DNA of 11,769 nucleotides from Minisyncoccota bacterium (GCA_018061585.1 JAGOTU010000020.1:1-11769); one strand, 5' to 3'; shown: positions 1-5,700, counted from the stretch's first letter. A program made the numbers and translations. The notes: a model not told the origin generated them from the letters alone.

Positions 1-42
1 TCGTATCAAGCTCCTCACAACCATCTGACAGGTCCACAATAA
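1..42 (+). CDS. possible 3' end of an upstream plus-strand gene
   Basis: Frame 1 is open from the window edge and ends at TAA (40-42), giving SYQAPHNHLTGPQ. A strong intrinsic terminator begins 11 nt later (53-82), which is what one expects at the end of a plus-strand gene. Thirteen codons are too few to identify a family, and frame 2 also stops nearby (TGA at 26-28), so the frame is a guess. Confidence 0.25.
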   Translation, partial: SYQAPHNHLTGPQ

Positions 43-52
43 CCGAGCACGA

Positions 53-82
53 AAAAAGCCCCGGAGCGATCCGAGGCTTTTT
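53..82 (+). terminator. intrinsic terminator T1
   Basis: The arms AAAAAGCCCCGGA (53-65) and TCCGAGGCTTTTT (70-82) form a 13-bp stem with one C/A mismatch around the loop GCGA. The A-run/T-run flanks are typical of a bidirectional intrinsic terminator. It probably ends transcription entering from the left edge. A close copy lies at 577-608. Confidence 0.7.
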
Positions 83-96
83 CGTTACCGTGTGTC
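53..96 (+). repeat. 45-nt terminator-containing repeat, copy A
   Basis: This segment carries terminator T1 followed directly by TTCGTTACCGTGTGTC (81-96). The same order, hairpin arms and 16-nt tail recur at 577-621. Between the copies the loop (GCGA versus TCTC) and one stem base differ, while both arms and the tail are kept, so this is a duplicated segment rather than two unrelated terminators. The tail core TTACCGTGTGTC (85-96) occurs a third time at 311-322. Confidence 0.6.
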
Positions 97-135
97 CAGC
101 CCATTGTATAGGGCGGGGGAGATGCAGGGTTTTTG

Positions 136-245
136 TTATCCCCATATAATCGTGATGATTTTGAAGACGCGCGTACGAAGGGAAAATCTAAAACGAGACG
201 ACTATTCACAGAGTTATGCACATAGATATACAGTGCTTTTCCACC
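136..245 (+). promoter_or_regulatory. cluster of DnaA-box-like 9-mers (possible origin or DnaA-regulated site)
   Basis: Four same-strand 9-mers resemble the bacterial DnaA box TTATNCACA: TTATCCCCA (136-144, one mismatch), CTATTCACA (202-210, one mismatch), TTATGCACA (214-222, exact) and TTTTCCACC (237-245, two mismatches). The middle two start 12 nt apart. The surroundings are noncoding and locally A+T-rich (147-195 and 273-296). An origin is possible, but no dnaA or dnaN gene is visible and the neighbouring genes do not run away from this point, so the function is open. Confidence 0.3.
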
Positions 246-310
246 AAATGCGGCGCATGCACCCGATTTGCGCAAAAATAAACGCAGTATAGTAATCGAA
301 CTGATGCGCT

Positions 311-322
311 TTACCGTGTGTC
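311..322 (+). repeat. 12-nt repeat TTACCGTGTGTC, middle copy
   Basis: This is an exact copy of the 12-mer at 85-96 and 610-621, in the same orientation. Unlike the other two it is not preceded by the terminator hairpin. It lies inside the candidate RNA at 298-540. Confidence 0.6.
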
Positions 323-506
323 AGTCGGTCAGAAGGGGGCGGTGGTAACATCGAAAATCCCATTGATCAGTTCCTAGGATCTATCTCGGGGTAAAAGCCA
401 AGAGGCAGTGCAGGAACAGGCTACGAGAGCACAGGGGTAATAGCTAGGTCGCGGGGAGATCATATCAAGCCGAGAAATAGAGATTGCTAATCCGAAATCG
501 TCGCGC

Positions 507-540
507 ACGCAAAAGCCTCCCGCAAGGGAGGCTTTTGCGT
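507..540 (+). terminator. intrinsic terminator T2
   Basis: ACGCAAAAGCCTCCC (507-521) and GGGAGGCTTTTGCGT (526-540) form a perfect 15-bp stem with a GCAA tetraloop. It has A-rich and T-rich outer arms, so it can act on both strands. It is the natural 3' end of any transcript crossing 298-506. Confidence 0.8.
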
Positions 541-576
541 TGCGTGTATCAAATTGTCGGAGCACGATCCTGTATT

Positions 577-608
577 GAAAAAGCCCCGGATCTCTCCGAG
601 GCTTCTTC
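577..608 (+). terminator. intrinsic terminator T3 (copy of T1)
   Basis: GAAAAAGCCCCGGA (577-590) and TCCGAGGCTTCTTC (595-608) form a 14-bp stem with two mismatches and the loop TCTC. It is a diverged copy of T1. It lies only 36 nt after T2, so any separate transcript it ends would be very short. Confidence 0.55.
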
Positions 609-621
609 GTTACCGTGTGTC
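577..621 (+). repeat. 45-nt terminator-containing repeat, copy B
   Basis: This is the second copy of the segment at 53-96: the T3 hairpin followed by TTCGTTACCGTGTGTC (606-621). A short GAGCACGA motif also precedes both copies (45-52 and 560-567), at different distances. The copies are direct repeats about 525 bp apart. Confidence 0.6.
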
Positions 622-690
622 TCGTCTATTCTACGGCCTCGCACGGCAACGGGGGTGTGCATATCTGCAAAAATATTCATTTAAACGAAA

Positions 691-710
691 CGGCGGCCGT
701 GTGGCCGCCG
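691..710 (-). terminator. intrinsic terminator of the usg-family gene
   Basis: CGGCGGCC (691-698) and GGCCGCCG (703-710) form an 8-bp GC stem with a GTGT loop. Read on the minus strand, the stem follows the usg stop codon by 17 nt and is followed by TTTCGTTTAAAT, a U-rich tail. Confidence 0.65.
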
Positions 711-727
711 CTATGTAAGGCGTTGGG

Positions 728-1006
728 TCAGTGCAGGCGGAACACGCCGTCGACTGCTCGAATTTCGGCAGGCTTGATGAGCCGCGAATGCGCGACCGAA
801 ACCGCATACAGGGGCCCGTCGAGCTTCTTCTGCCAGAATCCGAGAAAATCCATGAGTGCCGGGAATTTCGGACACAGATCATAGTCCTGCCAAACATAGC
901 TTTGCAGTATCAGTGGATGATCCGGCATTCTGTACAGGATCTGCGCCGTCGTGAGACCGTATCCAAGAACCTGCTTACGAAAGTCGTCAGAAACTTCGTG
1001 GGTCAT
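728..1006 (-). CDS. usg: Usg-family protein (PF06233-like)
   Basis: This 92-residue protein closely resembles the Usg family, a small protein of unknown biochemical role known mainly from Alphaproteobacteria, where it is named for lying upstream of a tryptophan-pathway gene. The diagnostic blocks are visible: GYGLTTAQILYRMPDHP (15-31), LQSYVWQDYDLCPKFP (34-49), FLGFWQKKLDGPL (54-66) and LIKPAEIRAVDGVFRLH (76-92). Length matches the family. The start is the ATG at 1004-1006 because AAGGAG lies 7 nt upstream. The frame is open further upstream, but the added residues are not Usg-like. It is a single-gene unit, with terminators on both sides (691-710 and 1108-1134). It has no obvious functional partner here. 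Together with the strong ribosome site this suggests horizontal acquisition, which is inference. Confidence 0.85.
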   Translation of the reverse strand: MTHEVSDDFRKQVLGYGLTTAQILYRMPDHPLILQSYVWQDYDLCPKFPALMDFLGFWQKKLDGPLYAVSVAHSRLIKPAEIRAVDGVFRLH

Positions 1007-1013
1007 CGCAGCA

Positions 1014-1019
1014 CTCCTT
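1014..1019 (-). promoter_or_regulatory. Shine-Dalgarno site of the usg-family gene
   Basis: The minus strand reads AAGGAG 7 nt before the ATG at 1006. It fixes the start, and it is one of only two strong ribosome binding sites in the window. Confidence 0.75.
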
Positions 1020-1107
1020 CGGTTTATTGTTGAAGGCCTACCACTAAAATGACGCCTAAATCGTTCCTGCGCAAGGGGCGGTGCGAACATATGCGCAACA
1101 AATGAAA

Positions 1108-1134
1108 ATGCCGCCGGCGAAAGGCCGGCGGCAT
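1108..1134 (-). terminator. intrinsic terminator of the metallopeptidase gene
   Basis: ATGCCGCCGGC (1108-1118) pairs perfectly over 11 bp with GCCGGCGGCAT (1124-1134), loop GAAAG. On the minus strand the stem starts 15 nt after the TGA stop at 1150 and leads into TTTCATTTG. It isolates the usg gene from the operon upstream of it. Confidence 0.8.
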
Positions 1135-1149
1135 GAGGCAAGAGCAGTA

Positions 1150-2085
1150 TCAACTGACAAGGTCGCTGGCCTTTAAGTGGATGATCGCGACCTTCCGCAT
1201 CTCGTTATGCAGCATCTTGATGATCTCGTGGACCTTGTCACCCCGACAACCCGAGGCGTGTTCCATGATCGCGGTGAGCTCGCATTCTTTCAGCAGCTTC
1301 TTCCAACTTTTGTTGCGGAACATATCCGTACCCCGGAAATAGCCGCAATAGATCTTCTTCCACGCGTTGCGAAGGGTGCCGAGTGCCTGGGTCAGTTCGT
1401 CGACCATCAGGCTCACCATACGAACATGCGTGGGATAGAACACGACCTCCGAATCAACGCTCATCAGATTTCTGTGCCTTGCGATGTCCTCTTCGGTCGC
1501 ATTCACATACGGGGGAGCGATCCGCAGGTATTCTGCAACGACTTCGCGGGCAAAAGACTCCGTGACGCCCTCGTTGAATACGGTGTGCGCAGAAATATAC
1601 CCTTCGCGCATCTCGAACTCCTCGGGCATCTCCAGGATCAGTCGGACGTGATATCCGCTCACTGTGATGTGGCCGATGAACGACGCGCCCTGCGCTTGCA
1701 CGGTCTTCTTCGGTTTCTTTTCGAGTTCACCGGAGATCATGTGCACGTACTCATGCACATACACATGCAAGACCGTGAGCGCGTAGTGCGCTCCGTGTGC
1801 TTCGCGCATCCGGATCCCGGGTTCGTACAGGATGAAATCTTCGCTCGAAGCGCCACCTGATTGCAGGAATTTGGTATGCCGCACTACGCGCTCTTCATCG
1901 CTCAGGATCCACGCCGGCTCCCTGAGGGTCCGTCGCGGTACGCCGTAGCGTTTCATTACGATCCGACACGCCTCCATGACGAGGTCCGAGCGGATCGCGG
2001 TAACGCAGTTCTCCAGACGGTCCATCCTGCCTTGCTTAGATCCCGGTCCGCTGGCAACTCTCCACTCACTGGTCCGAACATTCAT
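1150..2085 (-). CDS. predicted zinc metallopeptidase, uncharacterised
   Basis: This 311-residue protein has an HExxH zinc motif, HEYVH at 111-115, inside a hydrophobic helix-like stretch (HVYVHEYVHMI). NEGVTESFARE follows at 171-181, where E172 or E176 could be the third ligand of a gluzincin-type site. No signal peptide or membrane segment is seen, so it is probably cytoplasmic. The C-terminal third is basic and helical, with scattered cysteines (C247, C268, C280). I do not recognise a named family, and the substrate is unknown. The start is uncertain: the ATG at 2085 has only a GGGGG stretch upstream, and the ATG at 2025 (residue 21) has AAGGCAGG directly before it. The first 20 residues look unstructured, so the shorter form is credible. 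It lies 60 nt after ruvB on the same strand with no clear terminator between, so co-transcription is possible. Confidence 0.75.
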   Translation of the reverse strand: MNVRTSEWRVASGPGSKQGRMDRLENCVTAIRSDLVMEACRIVMKRYGVPRRTLREPAWILSDEERVVRHTKFLQSGGASSEDFILYEPGIRMREAHGAHYALTVLHVYVHEYVHMISGELEKKPKKTVQAQGASFIGHITVSGYHVRLILEMPEEFEMREGYISAHTVFNEGVTESFAREVVAEYLRIAPPYVNATEEDIARHRNLMSVDSEVVFYPTHVRMVSLMVDELTQALGTLRNAWKKIYCGYFRGTDMFRNKSWKKLLKECELTAIMEHASGCRGDKVHEIIKMLHNEMRKVAIIHLKASDLVS

Positions 2086-2145
2086 TTTCAGCCCCCGTTG
2101 TATGACTGGGGCGATTATCCTTAAAAGGAGAGCGGGGTCAAGGAA

Positions 2146-3171
2146 TTAAAGTCCGAGTGAAGGCTCGTTCTTTGGCGGTTTGAAACCCATGTGTAGGTAC
2201 GCTTTTTTTGTTGCGATGCGACCTCTCGGTGTTCTATCTATAAGCCCCGTCTGCATCAGATACGGTTCGTTCACTTCTTCGATAGTTGCCTCTTCTTCGG
2301 AGAGCGCGGCAGCGATCGTCTTGAGTCCTACGGGAGCGCCTTCGTACTTTTCGATCAAAAGAGTGAGGATGTCGCGGTCGGTCTGGTTGAGCCCGGCTTC
2401 ATCGATCTCGAGCATGGCAAGCGCACGTTTGACCGACTTGATATCAAGCTCCTGTTCGCTCACCGATGCGTAGTCGCGAGCGCGTTTCAACAAATAGTTG
2501 GCAGTACGCGGGGTAGAGCGCGAGCGCATGGCTATTTCCATGAGCGCGTCCATATCGGTCTCGATCCCCAGGATCTTGCCCGAGCGGCGGAGGATCTCCG
2601 CGATCTCTTCGTCGGTGTAGTACTGCAAACGGAACGTACCGCCCGAGAACCGAGAGCGTAGGGGCGCTGAGAGCATCGAGATACGGGTCGTTGCCGCAAT
2701 GAGTGTGAATGGAGGCAATTCCAGCTGTACGGTGCGAGCGGCCGGACCTTTACCGATAACGATATCCAAGACTCCGGCTTCCATTGCAGGGTAGAGGACC
2801 TCTTCGATGGTGCGGTTCAGGCGGTGGATCTCGTCTATGAACAGCACATCCCCGGGCGAGAGGTTGGTGAGGATCGATGCCAGGTCGCCCACGCGCTCGA
2901 TCGCGGGGCCGGATGTGGTACGCAAATTAGCACCGACCTCCTTGGCGATGAGGTGGGCGAGGGTGGTCTTTCCCAATCCGGGGGGACCGTACAAAAGCAC
3001 GTGTTCGGGCTGGTGGTTTCGGCCTTTTGCGGCCGTAAGGAGGATACGAAGGTTCTCCTTGATAGCTGATTGGCCCACATATTCAGCCCAGGAATCAGGT
3101 CGAAGGGCTTGATCGAGGGTCCGGGAGCCCTTTGGGATCGCGGTATCGTCGGTAGCTGCCATACTTGACAA
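2146..3171 (-). CDS. ruvB: Holliday junction branch migration ATPase RuvB
   Basis: RuvB is the hexameric AAA+ motor that, with RuvA, drives branch migration of Holliday junctions. Visible features are Walker A GPPGLGKT (62-69), Walker B DVLFIDEIHR (108-117), sensor 1 AATTR (159-163), the arginine-finger segment APLRSRF (169-175), sensor 2 around TPRTANYLLKRARDYA (220-235), and the C-terminal winged helix ending EPYLMQTGLIDRTPRGRIAT (302-321). Length (341 residues) is normal. Two starts are possible: TTG at 3169-3171, which has TAGTAT 6 nt upstream, and an in-frame ATG three codons later (3160-3162). Neither has a Shine-Dalgarno sequence. I keep the TTG because of the promoter spacing. ruvA and ruvC are not in the window. 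The start overlaps a divergent RNA promoter. Confidence 0.97.
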   Translation of the reverse strand: MSSMAATDDTAIPKGSRTLDQALRPDSWAEYVGQSAIKENLRILLTAAKGRNHQPEHVLLYGPPGLGKTTLAHLIAKEVGANLRTTSGPAIERVGDLASILTNLSPGDVLFIDEIHRLNRTIEEVLYPAMEAGVLDIVIGKGPAARTVQLELPPFTLIAATTRISMLSAPLRSRFSGGTFRLQYYTDEEIAEILRRSGKILGIETDMDALMEIAMRSRSTPRTANYLLKRARDYASVSEQELDIKSVKRALAMLEIDEAGLNQTDRDILTLLIEKYEGAPVGLKTIAAALSEEEATIEEVNEPYLMQTGLIDRTPRGRIATKKAYLHMGFKPPKNEPSLGL

Positions 3172-3192
3172 TTAGTTATACTATGATATATT
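3165..3192 (+). promoter_or_regulatory. sigma-70-type promoter for the 3199-3449 RNA
   Basis: A perfect -35 box TTGACA (3165-3170) lies 16 nt before TATATT (3187-3192), predicting a start near 3199. It points away from ruvB and overlaps the ruvB start region. No plus-strand protein gene follows; the only element it can serve is the structured RNA. Confidence 0.6.
3178..3183 (-). promoter_or_regulatory. -10-like box of ruvB
   Basis: On the minus strand TAGTAT lies exactly 6 nt before the TTG start at 3171, so the transcript would begin at or next to the start codon. It falls within the spacer of the opposing RNA promoter (3165-3192). No clear -35 is seen. Confidence 0.4.
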
Positions 3193-3198
3193 CCCTGC

Positions 3199-3449
3199 AG
3201 AAGCGCTGAAAGGCGCTTTTCTCGTGCCTGATGGTTAGAGGTGCATAGCTTCGGGCGATCGCGGTTTCTTCGAGGACGTAAAAGTTTCGGCTCTTACTAT
3301 CCTTAGATCTCAACTGCAACTTTTCCTACAAAAGGATCGCCCGAAATTGTGCATCTCCACGTCAGGTAGACGTTTGGGGAACTTCCCGAACCATAACACC
3401 AGATAGAAAATTTAGAAGCGCGATCTAGCAATAGACCGCGCTTCTTTAC
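3199..3449 (+). ncRNA. candidate structured noncoding RNA of unknown family
   Basis: About 250 nt with no plausible protein, starting at a TTGACA/TATATT promoter and ending at an intrinsic terminator. The core is one long irregular hairpin (3225-3368). From outside in: TGCCTGA (3225-3231) with TCAGGTA (3362-3368); GAGGTGCA (3238-3245) with TGCATCTC (3350-3357, one G-U); TTCGGGCGATC (3250-3260) with GATCGCCCGAA (3335-3345), 11 perfect pairs; and AAAAGTT (3280-3286) with AACTTTT (3318-3324), plus AGG/CCT. A short hairpin precedes it (3201-3218) and another follows (3372-3391, seven pairs, one G-U). The rod shape and length recall 6S RNA, but no 6S-like sequence is recognised. RNase P, tmRNA and SRP signatures are absent. 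Confidence 0.5.
3414..3445. terminator. bidirectional intrinsic terminator
   Basis: AGAAGCGCGATCT (3414-3426) and AGACCGCGCTTCT (3433-3445) form a 13-bp stem with one mismatch and the loop AGCAAT. On the plus strand it ends the structured RNA (tail CTTCTTTA). On the minus strand it lies 42 nt after the stop of the 153-residue gene and is followed by AAATTTTCTAT, a better U-tract. Confidence 0.7.
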
Positions 3450-3487
3450 ATGGTGGCAACAAATGTCGTGCAACAGACTGCCGGTTG

Positions 3488-3949
3488 CTATACGCGCGCG
3501 ACAGCACCCTTAACGAGCTGTTCCGCAGTCAAGCGAATTGATGATTTGTGCTGTTCCTGCAGGCCATCTATCACTCGCACTAGTTCGGCATGCAGTTTCT
3601 GCCGCTCCATATGCGCCCAATTCCTTTGTTCCTTTGGAAGCGGTGCGAGCTTCAGACTCTGAAAACGCGGACGCTCCGGGTCCTCGTTGTAAAACAAAAT
3701 TCCCATGTGTCGTAGCTCTTCATCCTGCGCGTGAATGCCAACAGCCCGAACGACGCAGCTAAAGAACGCCTTTGGTGCCAGCGTCTGTAGCACGGATCGC
3801 GCGGCATCTGCGGGGTAAATGTCCGCCGTATTGATGCAGTTGTACCAGGCGATTCCGTTCTGGTTCGCAATTGGAAGCGCATTCAGTCGGCGTACGAATT
3901 TTTGCACGCGTCGATTCGTGCTCAGACGATATCTCGTTTGTTTGGGCAT
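3488..3949 (-). CDS. hypothetical protein, 153 residues
   Basis: I do not recognise the family. The N-terminus is strongly basic (KQTRYRLSTNRRVQKFVRR, 3-21), the middle mixed with aromatic residues (W35, Y36, Y45, F62, F63), and the C-terminal third is charged and probably helical (ERQKLHAELVRVIDGLQEQHK, 115-135, with ALVKGAV-like tail). No signal peptide, membrane segment or catalytic motif is evident. The start is the ATG at 3947-3949, because AGGAGGTG precedes it at 6-nt spacing; an upstream in-frame start at 3967 would put this ribosome site inside the gene. It has its own promoter-like sequence (TTGACT-17 nt-TAGAAC) and its own terminator, so it is probably a single-gene unit. Strong ribosome site and isolation resemble the usg-family gene and may point to acquisition by transfer. 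Confidence 0.65.
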   Translation of the reverse strand: MPKQTRYRLSTNRRVQKFVRRLNALPIANQNGIAWYNCINTADIYPADAARSVLQTLAPKAFFSCVVRAVGIHAQDEELRHMGILFYNEDPERPRFQSLKLAPLPKEQRNWAHMERQKLHAELVRVIDGLQEQHKSSIRLTAEQLVKGAVARV

Positions 3950-3955
3950 GTGCCA

Positions 3956-3961
3956 CCTCCT
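3956..3961 (-). promoter_or_regulatory. Shine-Dalgarno site of the 153-residue gene
   Basis: The minus strand reads AGGAGG (within AGGAGGTG), 6 nt before the ATG at 3949. It is the best ribosome binding site in the window and decides the start. Confidence 0.8.
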
Positions 3962-3967
3962 GCACAC

Positions 3968-3996
3968 GTTCTACATATCCGACCGAAAAGAGTCAA
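3968..3996 (-). promoter_or_regulatory. promoter of the 153-residue gene
   Basis: On the minus strand TTGACT (3996-3991) lies 17 nt before TAGAAC (3973-3968). The predicted start falls at or just before the Shine-Dalgarno sequence, an unusually short leader, so the exact -10 may be different. It lies in the 51-nt gap after the pilB-like stop codon. Confidence 0.4.
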
Positions 3997-4000
3997 TGAA

Positions 4001-5692
4001 TTACTCGATCGTCGAAAGCATCACCTCGTCGTTAAGATCCACAACGCGCGAAAGCTCGTCGAGCGTGGTCACTCCCTGTAGAACCTTCACCACGCCGTCC
4101 TGTGCCATGCGACGGATGCGTTGATGTTTGGCTGCTGCCCAGATCTCGCGCTCGGACGATGTGTGACGGATGCACTCTTCGACTTCCTTATCCATCAAGA
4201 TGACTTCAACCACAGCAATTCGTCCCTTGTAACCGATACCGCCGCACTTCGGGCAACCCTTGGCCTTCCACATGGTGTCTTTGTTCGCCGGCAGCTCATC
4301 TGCGTGCGGAATATTGTGCAACAGCTTATCGATCGTCACGCGATCTGCTCCTTGGATCGGCACTGCTTCTCTGCAGTGCGGACAGAGTCGTCGCACGAGT
4401 CGCTGGGCCATCGCGGTAGTGATCGCGGCGCCCAAGATGTCGGATGACACACCCATGTCGATGAGACGGGGGAAGGTGCCGCCCGCGTCGTTGGTGTGAA
4501 GTGTCGAAAACACGAGGTGGCCGGTCAAGGACGCGTTCACCGCGGTCGATGCTACTTCGCCGTCTCGAATTTCTCCGACCATGATCACATCAGGGTCCTG
4601 TCGGAGTGTCGATCGTAGTCCCTGTGCGAATGAGTAGTCCTTAGATACCTGGGTCTGCACGACGCCGGGGAGATGGTATTCGATCGGGTCCTCAATGGTG
4701 ACTATTTTGATCTCTGAACTCATGACCGCGCGCAAGAACGCGTACAGCGTCGTCGTTTTACCGCTTCCGGTCGGACCGGTGTTAAGGATCATGCCGTTCG
4801 GTTTTGCGATCTCATGCTGAAAGATCTCCATCAGATATTTATCGAAGCCAAGCACTTCCATCGGCAGCGCGATCGTCGATGGGTCGAGAATACGCATCAC
4901 GATCGTTTCTGCCTGCGCGCCCGGCAATACGGATGTACGAATTTCGATCTCTTTTCCGCCGACGACGATCGAGAATCGCCCGTCCTGTGCCATGTTCTTG
5001 ATATTGAGCTTCAATCCTGAGAGTAGTTTCAATCGAGCAGAAATGAGGGCGTACGTCGCAGCGTCGAACATCATCACGTGCAAAAGCACACCGTCCATGC
5101 GGTATCGCATACCTACGCCCTCGTCCGCTGGTTCCAGGTGAACGTCGGATGCACCAAGCGAGAGTGCGCCTGCCATCAGCACTTCGAGTACATGCGAGAT
5201 GCGGTGTGAATCCTTTGATGATGTGTTCTCGTTGATCTGGCTCTTCACGTCTTCGAGCGTGTGGAGTCGCCCGAGCATTTCCTGGATGGTGTCGTTGGAT
5301 AGAGTGAGCACGCCCGCCTCCGTTTGTGTCGCGTACGAGATGTCGTGATAGCGGTCCCACGCGTGTTCGAGCGAGGCGGTAGAAGCAATGAATCGTCGTA
5401 CCTGATAGCCCAGGTGTTCGATCGCTTCGATCTGTTTCAATGAATCCGGTCTGTCCGGACTACGCATTGCGACCATGATCTCCTTATTTGCGCGACGGAA
5501 CGGTGCGACTTCTGCCGCTCGTGCGTCCTGTTCCTTCAGGAGAGCGAGCGCATCGGTATCGATCGATTTGGACGTAAGATCCACATAATCAACGCCATAT
5601 CGGTGCGCAAGCATCTCGGCCAGCTGCTCTTCTTCCTTTAGGCGCAGCTCGTGCAAGCGTTCGTCCTGTTTCTTTTCATTGAACGTCGTCAT
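4001..5692 (-). CDS. pilB: PilB/GspE-family type IV pilus (type II secretion) assembly ATPase
   Basis: A 563-residue secretion ATPase, most likely powering type IV pilus extension at the inner membrane. An N-terminal T2SSE_N/MshEN-like domain (about 21-115) precedes the ATPase core: Walker A GPTGSGKT (306-313), Asp box IVTIEDPIEYH (330-340), Walker B DPDVIMVGEIRD (366-377) and His box TGHLVFSTLHTNDA (390-403). A tetracysteine zinc site is intact (CPHC 437-440 and CPKC 480-483), which favours PilB/GspE over PilT. Length is typical. The ATG at 5692 has no ribosome site, but TACAAT lies 8 nt upstream on the minus strand, so the mRNA may be nearly leaderless. No pilC, pilin or pilT gene is in the window, so the exact system (pilus, competence or secretion) is inferred. 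Confidence 0.92.
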   Translation of the reverse strand: MTTFNEKKQDERLHELRLKEEEQLAEMLAHRYGVDYVDLTSKSIDTDALALLKEQDARAAEVAPFRRANKEIMVAMRSPDRPDSLKQIEAIEHLGYQVRRFIASTASLEHAWDRYHDISYATQTEAGVLTLSNDTIQEMLGRLHTLEDVKSQINENTSSKDSHRISHVLEVLMAGALSLGASDVHLEPADEGVGMRYRMDGVLLHVMMFDAATYALISARLKLLSGLKLNIKNMAQDGRFSIVVGGKEIEIRTSVLPGAQAETIVMRILDPSTIALPMEVLGFDKYLMEIFQHEIAKPNGMILNTGPTGSGKTTTLYAFLRAVMSSEIKIVTIEDPIEYHLPGVVQTQVSKDYSFAQGLRSTLRQDPDVIMVGEIRDGEVASTAVNASLTGHLVFSTLHTNDAGGTFPRLIDMGVSSDILGAAITTAMAQRLVRRLCPHCREAVPIQGADRVTIDKLLHNIPHADELPANKDTMWKAKGCPKCGGIGYKGRIAVVEVILMDKEVEECIRHTSSEREIWAAAKHQRIRRMAQDGVVKVLQGVTTLDELSRVVDLNDEVMLSTIE

Positions 5693-5700
5693 GTCAGATT

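Larger units (their letters stand above)
298..540 (+). ncRNA. candidate structured noncoding RNA ending at terminator T2
   Basis: No convincing protein is encoded here, yet several helices can be drawn. GAACTGAT (298-305) pairs exactly with ATCAGTTC (366-373). TCTATCTCGG (380-389) pairs over ten base pairs with 470-481, leaving a two-A bulge (475-476). GATT/AATC forms a small hairpin at 482-492. The whole ends at a perfect 15-bp terminator stem (507-540). A TATAGT hexamer at 288-293 sits just before the first helix and could be its -10 box, though no good -35 is seen. The conserved cores of RNase P RNA, tmRNA and SRP RNA are absent. Similar pairings can arise by chance, so this is tentative. 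Confidence 0.3.

Noticed and set aside
298..540. RNase P RNA, tmRNA or SRP RNA
   Set aside because: The characteristic cores (the GAGGAAAGTCC-type RNase P core, tmRNA tRNA-like ends, the SRP GGAAG/AGCAG loop) were looked for here and in 3193-3487 and not found. A short resemblance of GGTGCAT (3240-3246) to tmRNA is too small to count.
1007..1153. N-terminal extension of the usg-family gene
   Set aside because: The frame is open to 1153, but the extra residues cross the terminator hairpin at 1108-1134 and lack similarity, while AAGGAG marks the start at 1006.
1177..1860. 227-residue open frame on the plus strand
   Set aside because: It is antisense to the metallopeptidase gene, which has the HExxH motif and a terminator. 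The plus-strand frame is His/Arg/Asp-rich without any family resemblance.
2091..2112. hairpin GCCCC/GGGGC as a ruvB terminator
   Set aside because: It has only five base pairs around a large loop and no U-tract on the minus strand, and it lies just before the metallopeptidase start.
3201..3220. hairpin AAGCGC/GCGCTT followed by TTTT as an early terminator of the 3199 RNA
   Set aside because: The stem is only 6 bp with a T-run of four, too weak to be confident of termination. I treat it as a 5' hairpin of the RNA, though attenuation there cannot be excluded.
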